Both the position numbers and the translations under genes were made by a program. DNA of 64,000 nucleotides, from NCBI GenBank assembly GCA_023416735.1, contig JAEZGX010000025.1:164500-228499 (forward strand), in the 5' to 3' direction. The notes below the pieces were generated by a model. That model made no database searches. It was not told the origin of the DNA and saw only the letters and a program-made list of their open reading frames with translations. Source of the stretch: Verrucomicrobiota bacterium (lineage in GTDB: Bacteria; Verrucomicrobiota; Verrucomicrobiia; Opitutales; Opitutaceae). Position 1 is the stretch's first letter. Each line of letters opens with the position of its first letter. Below, piece after piece: positions 59,034-64,000 of this stretch.

Positions 59034-60069
59034 GTCTTGTTACAACAGGTTGTCCGCACGGCCAGGACATGCCGGGATGGTGGTGGATAAACAACAAACC
59101 AACCGCCAAGCCGCACGGACAACATGCACGGTAATGCTCGTCTCACTCCGCTCACGCGAGCGGATATCGCACGCGATGTGCTCACCCGCTCACTGACCAT
59201 CCGGGCCGCAGCAGCGGCCCGGATGGTCAGTGAGAAAACCGCGCGCCGCAGGGTCCGGCGCGCGAGAGAGGAGGGGCTCGGGGTTCGACTCTGCTCCCGC
59301 TCCTGCGTGCCGCTGCGGCAACCACGCCGCACCCCCGCTAAACTCGAACGCCTGGTTCTCAGGCTGCGCCGTGAACGTCGCACGTATGCCCAGATCCTCA
59401 TGGTGGTGCCTGTCTCGAAAGCGACCGTCTCACGCATCCTGCGCCGCCATGGGCTGAATCGGCTTTCCGCCCTCGATCCGGCTCCTCCTCCCGTCCAACG
59501 CTATGAACGGGAGCAACCCGGCGAACTGCTCCATCTCGATATCAAGAAGCTCGGCCGCTTCGTGCGGCCCGGCGTTCGCGGCACCGGCAACCGCGCCGAT
59601 CGCAGCGAAGGCGCCGGCGTCGAAGCCCTCCATGTCTCCATCGATGACCGTTCCCGCGTCGCCTATGCCTGCGTGCTGCCCGATGAAAAGATCCCCAGTG
59701 TCATCGCCGCTCTCGAGCAGGCCGTCAGCTTCTACGCCTTCCACGGCGTCAAAATCCAACGGGTGCTCACTGACCGCGGTGTCAGCTATCGCTCCCACGC
59801 CTTCGCCGCCGCCTGCGCAAAACTCGGCCTCAAGCACAAGTTCACGCGACCCTACCGGCCACAAACCAACGGCAAAGCCGAACGCTTCATCCAGACCATC
59901 ACGCGCGAGTGGACCTACGCCAGATCCTGCCGCTCCAGCGCCGAACGCGCCGGCTTCCTGCCTCACTATATCTTTGAATACAACCATCACCGTCCTCACT
60001 CTGCTTTAAACCAAAGACCGCCCATCACCCGCCTGCCGCTATGTGCGGACAATGTGTCGAGGCACAACA
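59033..60069 (+). mobile_element. IS481-family insertion sequence in an attC core
   Basis: The element runs from TGTCTTGTTAC to a right end whose reverse complement starts TGTTGTGCCTCG. The ends share TTGTCCGCAC 17 bp inward, giving imperfect 27-bp inverted repeats with about 19 matches. The flanks read GTTAGG on the left and GTTAGC on the right, a probable duplication of the attC core. Exact ends are estimated. Confidence 0.75.
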
Positions 60070-60074
60070 GTTAG
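59124..60074 (+). CDS. IS481-family transposase
   Basis: The 316-residue protein has an N-terminal helix-turn-helix (about residues 20-50), then a DDE domain with the first Asp in LLHLDIKKLGRF, the second in VLTDRGVSYRS and the Glu in RPYRPQTNGKAERFIQT, ending with YNHHRPHSALNQRPP. The stop codon TAG (60072-60074) lies beyond the estimated IS end, in the repeated GTTAG target. A perfect 46-nt hairpin is within codons 22-37. The frame is intact. Confidence 0.9.
   Translation: MHGNARLTPLTRADIARDVLTRSLTIRAAAAARMVSEKTARRRVRRAREEGLGVRLCSRSCVPLRQPRRTPAKLERLVLRLRRERRTYAQILMVVPVSKATVSRILRRHGLNRLSALDPAPPPVQRYEREQPGELLHLDIKKLGRFVRPGVRGTGNRADRSEGAGVEALHVSIDDRSRVAYACVLPDEKIPSVIAALEQAVSFYAFHGVKIQRVLTDRGVSYRSHAFAAACAKLGLKHKFTRPYRPQTNGKAERFIQTITREWTYARSCRSSAERAGFLPHYIFEYNHHRPHSALNQRPPITRLPLCADNVSRHNS
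59189..59234. repeat. Perfect 21-bp-arm hairpin inside the transposase gene
   Basis: Arms 59189-59209 and 59214-59234 are exact reverse complements (CTCACTGACCATCCGGGCCGC) around the loop AGCA. The segment codes for the AAAAARMVSE part of the transposase helix-turn-helix. In mRNA it would form a very stable structure near the start of the gene. Confidence 0.92.
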
Positions 60075-60099
60075 CCATTTTATCGTTCTTACGGCCGGT

Positions 60100-60543
60100 C
60101 TAAGCGTTGCTTGCTGACTCAGTCACCTCGCGATACCGCCGCAGGCACTTGAGATACAGACTGCCCGCGAGCCCACCCGTAAATAACGTAGACTGCGTGA
60201 TCAAAACGGCTGCTGGTGCTTTCGACTCAAATCCAAAGCCGTTGGCGTAGGAGTAGCAGACGAGCCCGGAAGATAAGGCGACGCCCAAGATCCCATAAAC
60301 CAATCCTGCCTTCTTTTCTTCGACGCTTACCCAATCCCTTTTATGGAAAAAGTCGGTGGCATCCCTGACGATCTCACCATATATCACGATAGACAGCGCC
60401 ATCCAATCCGGGCAACTCAGCAGCCCAACCAGCGGCTTCTCCGTGAACACCGAAAAGAAGCATAGAATGGCAAGAGGTATGGAAACGTAGAGCAGATCGA
60501 AGCATGCAGACCAAACAATAAGGCGCTTATGTTCGAAGGTCAT
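60100..60543 (-). CDS. Four-helix membrane protein of unknown function (integron cassette)
   Basis: The 147-residue protein has four hydrophobic segments (for example LLYVSIPLAILCFFSVF and GLVYGILGVALSSGLVCYSY). No family is recognised. The ATG at 60543 is 3 nt from the attC core at 60547, and the frame continues in phase to a TTG inside the attC site. The IS481 element separates its 3' end from its attC. Confidence 0.65.
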   Translation of the reverse strand: MTFEHKRLIVWSACFDLLYVSIPLAILCFFSVFTEKPLVGLLSCPDWMALSIVIYGEIVRDATDFFHKRDWVSVEEKKAGLVYGILGVALSSGLVCYSYANGFGFESKAPAAVLITQSTLFTGGLAGSLYLKCLRRYREVTESASNA

Positions 60544-60546
60544 TTT

Positions 60547-60645
60547 GGCTAACGTCAAAGATCAGCCACACGTGTGCTTGGCGCGGGCCGTGCGTCAGCA
60601 CGGAACGTGACAAGCATACGTGTTGGCTGTAGCGCCTGGTTCGGC
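60547..60645 (-). repeat. attC site 4
   Basis: The 99-nt site is bounded by GGCTAAC and GTTCGGC with inner stem CCGTGC-gtca-GCACGG. It is the attC of the 91-residue membrane-protein cassette. Confidence 0.92.
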
Positions 60646-60649
60646 CGTT

Positions 60650-60925
60650 TCATCGATAGATAATCCAAGCAATGCACAACAACGCGAATGCAGGCCAAAG
60701 TAGCAGCACGGCATAGACGCGTATTTTCCTACCGATCGGCTCCATCTGTGCGGGAAGCGACGCTGGGCGGAAAAACCAAAGTCCCGCGCGTAACGAGTAG
60801 AAATCGAATCCAACTTTGCGCCCTTCCTTTTCGAAGCGCCGCATCAACGGCACGAGTGTCAGAATCGCCGAAGCGCTGAGCAGCCCTGCAGTGACAAAGA
60901 GAAGCGTGAACACCGTCGATTCCAT
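60650..60925 (-). CDS. Small membrane protein (integron cassette)
   Basis: The 91-residue protein has two hydrophobic segments (FTLLFVTAGLLSASAILTLV and VYAVLLLWPAFALLCIAWII) joined by a basic loop. No family is recognised. The ATG at 60925 follows the attC core at 60932 by 6 nt. Confidence 0.62.
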   Translation of the reverse strand: MESTVFTLLFVTAGLLSASAILTLVPLMRRFEKEGRKVGFDFYSLRAGLWFFRPASLPAQMEPIGRKIRVYAVLLLWPAFALLCIAWIIYR

Positions 60926-60931
60926 GCTTTT

Positions 60932-61030
60932 GCCGAACGTTAAAGATCAGCCACACGTGTGCTTGGCGCGGGCCATGCGTAAGCATGGAACGTGACAAGC
61001 ACACGTGTTGGCTGTAGCGCCTGGTTGGGC
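60932..61030 (-). repeat. attC site 5
   Basis: The 99-nt site is bounded by GCCGAAC and GTTGGGC with inner stem CCATGC-gtaa-GCATGG. It is the attC of the small glycine-rich membrane cassette. Confidence 0.92.
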
Positions 61031-61055
61031 TCGGCAAGCTTGCGCATGGTGAATC

Positions 61056-61268
61056 TCAAAAAAACCAACTCAGGAACTTCACGAAACCATCTTCCGATGT
61101 GAATGCGCCGATGGCCCCAAAGAAGGCGCCACAGCCACCCAAGAAAAACAGCAGATCAATCCCGGTATCAAACCGCGTGAATTGGCCGGCACCCCATCCA
61201 AGAATCAATCCCACGAAAAACCCGAAGGCGAATTTCGTGATACGTGAACGAATCGCTCTCCGAATCAT
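61056..61268 (-). CDS. Very small membrane protein (integron cassette)
   Basis: The 70-residue protein has two glycine-rich hydrophobic segments (FAFGFFVGLILGWGAGQF and LLFFLGGCGAFFGAIGAF). No family is recognised. The ATG at 61268 has AAGGAAAG about 8 nt upstream and is preferred to the GTG at 61301. Confidence 0.6.
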   Translation of the reverse strand: MIRRAIRSRITKFAFGFFVGLILGWGAGQFTRFDTGIDLLFFLGGCGAFFGAIGAFTSEDGFVKFLSWFF

Positions 61269-61314
61269 CGCAGATCGCTTTCCTTGGCGGCTATTGCTCA
61301 CGAGCCTGATTTTT

Positions 61315-61413
61315 GCCCAACGTTAAAGATCAGCCACACGTGTGCTTGGCCCGGGCCATGCGTAAGCATGGAACGTGACAAGCATACGTGTTGGCTGTAG
61401 CGCCTGGTTGGGC
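61315..61413 (-). repeat. attC site 6
   Basis: The 99-nt site is bounded by GCCCAAC and GTTGGGC with inner stem CCATGC-gtaa-GCATGG. It is the attC of the SieB-like cassette. Confidence 0.92.
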
Positions 61414-61428
61414 CTATTCATGCTTCAT

Positions 61429-61968
61429 CTAGGGGCGACTCATCCAAGGACAGTCGGACTCATCGATCTCCTCTTTGCCGATATCTTCCTTCTTCATGCC
61501 GATCAGTTCGGGACGCTCACAAAGCTGCTCATACGTGTAGGCATGGATTACCATGGGGGCGTCGAATGCAGAAAACGTAGCGGTGCTGTGCGCTAAAATG
61601 CCCTTCGCGATCAGACTGGCCGTAGGTGCGTAGAAAATATTCATGTGCATCGTCCGCCGGTCCTGCTCGAGAAACATGCGCAATACGCTTTTCTCATCTT
61701 CCCCTAAACGCTTCAAAAAATACCGTTGCTGACGATTCGGACGATAGCTCTGCCAGAGAATGCCAAGATAATAGACAGCGACGAAAACAGGCACCCCGAT
61801 CAGAAGGGCTGTGATACGCACATCTGCAATTGAGGTCCACGAAAGCGCCCCGAGCGAAGCAAATGCCAAGGCGACCAGCATGGGTAGATTCTTGCCAACA
61901 TCACGAACCAGCGACGCAGCGACGTCTGAAAGCTTAGAGAATGATGCAATACTGGGTTCGTCCGCCAT
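61429..61968 (-). CDS. Superinfection exclusion B (SieB)-like protein (integron cassette)
   Basis: The 179-residue protein has two N-terminal transmembrane segments (LPMLVALAFASLGAL and ALLIGVPVFVAVYYLGILW) and then RLGEDEKSVLRMFLEQDRRTMHM, which resembles the cytoplasmic part of SieB-like proteins. SieB of prophages aborts development of superinfecting phages. This suggests a phage-defence cassette, with family assignment from memory and not by search. The ATG at 61968 is 6 nt from the attC core. Confidence 0.65.
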   Translation of the reverse strand: MADEPSIASFSKLSDVAASLVRDVGKNLPMLVALAFASLGALSWTSIADVRITALLIGVPVFVAVYYLGILWQSYRPNRQQRYFLKRLGEDEKSVLRMFLEQDRRTMHMNIFYAPTASLIAKGILAHSTATFSAFDAPMVIHAYTYEQLCERPELIGMKKEDIGKEEIDESDCPWMSRP

Positions 61969-61974
61969 AAAGTT

Positions 61975-62073
61975 GCCCAACGTTAAAGATCAGCCACACG
62001 TGTGCTTGGCGCGGGCCGTGCGTCAGCACGGAACGTGACAAGCATACGTGTTGGCTGTAGCGCCTGGTTGGGC
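61975..62073 (-). repeat. attC site 7
   Basis: The 99-nt site is bounded by GCCCAAC and GTTGGGC with inner stem CCGTGC-gtca-GCACGG. It is the attC of the SUKH-like cassette. Confidence 0.92.
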
Positions 62074-62077
62074 TTTT

Positions 62078-62659
62078 CTAAGGCGTCCATTCGATCTGCA
62101 CCGACTCGCCGTCACCGACTGAGCGAATCTGACGGGCAAAGTCGGCGTGAAACGCAATCACCTGATCACTCGGGCACGGCTTCATCTGGTGGCCGTCCTT
62201 CGTATTCAAGCAAAATGGAGGATACGCGAAGAGCAGCATGCCCGGCTCCAACTCCCGCTGAAGCGACACATTCAGGAACGTCACGATATCCTCCTCAACG
62301 CTCGCGAAAAAACTTCCCAGCGACGCCGACATTTCTTCCACCTCGCCGGTCTCTGCCACCAGCCGCATCACGCGTTGTCCCCGGAGCAAAAACTGATCGC
62401 CGAGCATGTCCTCGGCAAACGGCACATCGGTGGGCTGCACCTCTTCGTAGAGCGCTGCAAATCCTCCAGCTCCCTTCCACGCACGACGCAACGAATGCCA
62501 AGGGGGCACGTCGCAAACTCCGCGGACATGGAGCGCCCCGTTATGCACGATAAACCCATTCTGCGCGGCGAGGAGCGTAGCCAGTGCATCCGGCAGCGTG
62601 CCTAAAAGTGCTGCGTCGTCGACTGGCGGTCCTGACCACGTGATGCCGGAAATCCTCAT
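62078..62659 (-). CDS. SMI1/KNR4 (SUKH)-like protein (integron cassette)
   Basis: The 193-residue protein resembles SUKH or GAD-like immunity proteins: LPDALATLLAAQNGFIVHNGALHVRGVC at the start, then FAEDMLGDQFLLRGQRVMRL and FAYPPFCLNTKDGHQ. Such proteins usually neutralise toxins. No toxin is encoded beside it in the array. The ATG at 62659 is 6 nt from the attC core. Confidence 0.62.
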   Translation of the reverse strand: MRISGITWSGPPVDDAALLGTLPDALATLLAAQNGFIVHNGALHVRGVCDVPPWHSLRRAWKGAGGFAALYEEVQPTDVPFAEDMLGDQFLLRGQRVMRLVAETGEVEEMSASLGSFFASVEEDIVTFLNVSLQRELEPGMLLFAYPPFCLNTKDGHQMKPCPSDQVIAFHADFARQIRSVGDGESVQIEWTP

Positions 62660-62665
62660 GGATTC

Positions 62666-62764
62666 GCCCAACGTCAAAGATCAGCCACGCGTGTGCTTGG
62701 CGCGGGGCGTGCGTCAGCACGACACGTGACAAGCATACGCGTTGGCTGTAGCGCCTGGTTGGGC
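62666..62764 (-). repeat. attC site 8
   Basis: The 99-nt site is bounded by GCCCAAC and GTTGGGC. One base pair of the outer stem is changed on both sides (CCACGCGT / ACGCGTTGG against CCACACGT / ACGTGTTGG), and pairing is kept. It is the attC of the DUF6000 cassette. Confidence 0.92.
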
Positions 62765-62774
62765 AATTCGACGT

Positions 62775-63311
62775 TCATACGCCCCATTCCCGGTCAACCT
62801 GCACCATGAGCGATTCGAACATCGTAATTCCACCTGCGGGAGAAAGCGGATGCCACATTGCGTCTTCTCGCGAAACGGTCGCTGCCTGAGAAGGCGAAAT
62901 ATGATGAAGCGCACCGATCGCCCACTCTTGATCATACAAATTGGGACCGACGGGAAGATACTTATCAAGATAACGGCGCAAAGTATCGCTCGCCGAACGT
63001 GAACCGAATCGGGCGAGCGCGAAACAGTAACCCTGGCCTGAAAAGCACAATTCGCTCTCAAGAAGAAGTGACGAAATGCGATCCTCAAAAACGTGCATCC
63101 GTAGAAGACCTGCGAACCAAGCAGCAGACAACCGTCCCCGCCATTCACGACGCTCTAGTAACTGCACTAAAACGCTAGGTTCGACGTTCGAAGCCGCATC
63201 GTGCAGCGCTGACCAGAATGCCGCACGTTCGGCTTCTTCCTCCCGCAGAAAATTGCCGCGCAGCAGCCGTAAATAGAACGGCCCGACAAGCGAATTTGCA
63301 TCAGTGATCAT
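62775..63311 (-). CDS. DUF6000-like protein (integron cassette)
   Basis: The 178-residue protein matches DUF6000-like features: GPFYLRLLRGNFL, ERREWRGRLSAAWFAGLLRM, SELCFSGQGYCFALARFG and RYLDKYLPVGPNLYDQEWAIGAL. The function is unknown; such proteins occur near toxin-immunity loci. The ATG at 63311 is 6 nt from the attC core. Confidence 0.7.
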   Translation of the reverse strand: MITDANSLVGPFYLRLLRGNFLREEEAERAAFWSALHDAASNVEPSVLVQLLERREWRGRLSAAWFAGLLRMHVFEDRISSLLLESELCFSGQGYCFALARFGSRSASDTLRRYLDKYLPVGPNLYDQEWAIGALHHISPSQAATVSREDAMWHPLSPAGGITMFESLMVQVDREWGV

Positions 63312-63317
63312 TGCTTC

Positions 63318-63416
63318 GCCCAACGTCAAAGATCAGCCACACGTGTGCTTGGCGCGAGCCGTGCGTAAGCACGGATCGTGACAAGCATACGTGTTGGCTG
63401 TAGCGCCTGGTTAGGC
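63318..63416 (-). repeat. attC site 9
   Basis: The 99-nt site is bounded by GCCCAAC and GTTAGGC with inner stem CCGTGC-gtaa-GCACGG. The stop codon of the gene at 63411 lies within its first core. Confidence 0.92.
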
Positions 63417-63869
63417 TTTTTCACGCTTTGGTTGTGGTGCGGTGCCCGGATGCGTGCCTCCCCAATCCGGGTAGGAAATCTGAATCCAAAGCAGCCGTGA
63501 TCGCGGATCGAATAATGCCTCCCACGCTTGATACTCCCTCTGACCCTGCGCTCGAAGAACGTCAGCCCGGTTTGGAATCTCACGATATTTCGGCGGAAGC
63601 GACAACGCCGTGGTCATGCTACGTCTCTCACCCGTGGCGAATCGATGCTCACGGGTGAACGCTGAAATCGAGTCTGCTGGTAGTCGCACGACCGACACAA
63701 CGAACCATTCGGCGTTGTCGTATTGCGCGAGATATTCGGTGCCCGGAGGGAAAACGAAGCCGGTCACTCGACCGACAAACTGCCAGTCGGACTGACGACG
63801 CATCCACAGTCCCACTGCCATCGCGAGCAGCGCGAACAGTGAAGCTACGATGAGGACCTTCTTCTTCAT
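63411..63869 (-). CDS. Membrane-anchored protein of unknown function (integron cassette)
   Basis: The 152-residue protein has one N-terminal anchor (VLIVASLFALLAMAVGLW) and a soluble periplasmic domain (FPPGTEYLAQYDNAEWFVVSVVRLP). No family is recognised. Its ATG directly abuts the attC core at 63870 and its stop TAA is formed within the core GCCTAAC of site 9, so the gene fills its cassette completely. Confidence 0.65.
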   Translation of the reverse strand: MKKKVLIVASLFALLAMAVGLWMRRQSDWQFVGRVTGFVFPPGTEYLAQYDNAEWFVVSVVRLPADSISAFTREHRFATGERRSMTTALSLPPKYREIPNRADVLRAQGQREYQAWEALFDPRSRLLWIQISYPDWGGTHPGTAPQPKREKA

Positions 63870-63968
63870 GCCTAACGTCAAAGATCAGCCACACGTGTGC
63901 TTGGCGCGGGCTGTGCGAAAGCACAGAACGTGACAAGCATACGTGTTGGCTGTAGCGCCTGGTTAGGC
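63870..63968 (-). repeat. attC site 10
   Basis: The 99-nt site is bounded by GCCTAAC and GTTAGGC. The inner stem is CTGTGC-gaaa-GCACAG, a paired change relative to the other sites. It belongs to a cassette whose gene lies mostly to the right of the window; the 32 bases after it are too short to fix a reading frame. Confidence 0.92.
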
Positions 63969-64000
63969 CCGATCATATAAGCGCTGAACGGAATCTCTGC

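Larger units (their letters stand above)
57681..63968 (-). mobile_element. Integron gene-cassette array (distal part)
   Basis: Ten attC sites mark nine complete cassettes, and the tenth site (63870-63968) belongs to a cassette mostly beyond the window. Each cassette holds one minus-strand gene. On the minus strand each site runs R''-L''-L'-R' with an unpaired extra base in L'', so cassettes are read leftward and the integrase and attI should lie to the right. Near-identical 99-nt sites are typical of sedentary chromosomal integrons. One site is broken by an IS481-family element. Confidence 0.9.

Noticed and set aside
57412..63936. Repeated small frames on the minus strand that begin MSRSVL(T/A)HGPRQAHVWLIF
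   Set aside because: They are translations of the attC sites themselves in one phase. Their similarity reflects the repeat, and most continue out of frame into cassette genes.
57681..63968. A CRISPR-like array of repeats
   Set aside because: Units are 99 nt, spaced 0.4-0.8 kb (1.6 kb across the IS), contain inverted cores, and the spacers are genes. This fits attC sites and not CRISPR.

Overview
The window looks like a chromosomal segment of a high-GC member of the Verrucomicrobiota, probably Opitutaceae-like. The basis is the overall gene style, an rpmH-rnpA-yidD-yidC cluster, a metX-metW pair and two LexA-type operators of the form TGTTC-N4-GAACA, the motif described for Verrucomicrobia. 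The taxonomic call is inference. Two accessory regions of lower GC flank a core of about 41 kb.

Region 1 (1-13946) is the right part of a mobile genomic island. It carries a DNA phosphorothioation (Dnd) locus: dndB-dndC-dndD on the minus strand, with dndA divergent and dndE presumably off the left edge. It also carries a complete splB-like radical SAM gene with its own LexA box, a metallophosphoesterase, an antitoxin-like Xre/ParS gene without a RES toxin, and a four-gene operon of three large tyrosine recombinases plus one small protein. That operon matches the ginABCD arrangement that defines GInt islands. The island ends inside a second, LexA-boxed radical SAM gene, which it cuts in the middle of the CxxxCxxC cluster motif (remnant 13947-14195).

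Region 2 (14345-55573) is core-like and GC-rich. In order it holds a TPR protein, a rhomboid-like membrane protein, prmB, a rhodanese, metW/metX (separated by an inverted-repeat element), yebC, yidC-yidD-rnpA-rpmH, a phosphodiesterase, two tandem CDP-alcohol phosphatidyltransferases, a GNAT, a YgjP-type peptidase, two peptidyl-prolyl isomerases, a pilin-like protein, a permease, a LysM coiled-coil protein and glpK. Next comes a 10-kb envelope cluster (33344-43468) of serine protease/PEGA, CsgG-like, COG3014-like, YcfL-like and LpoB-like proteins in which the last three families occur twice. It closes with DMT and MATE transporters, a PLP enzyme, xthA, a CinA-type amidase, a SYLF lipid-binding protein, an ABC exporter, a CpxP-like protein, a BaiN-type flavoprotein and a MazG-like protein.

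Region 3 (about 55.6-64.0 kb) is the distal end of a chromosomal integron. Ten attC sites (nine of 99 nt and one of 60 nt) are spaced 0.4-0.8 kb apart (one interval enlarged to 1.6 kb by an IS), and each pair encloses one small minus-strand gene (DUF6624, DUF1801, SieB-like, SUKH-like, DUF6000, small membrane proteins). attC polarity puts the integrase and attI to the right, outside the window. An IS481-family element has landed in one attC core and contains a perfect 21-bp-arm hairpin within its transposase gene.

The two ends are independent gene-capture platforms (GInt and integron) around a stable housekeeping core. Both carry candidate defence functions: Dnd on one side, SieB-like and SUKH-like cassettes on the other.
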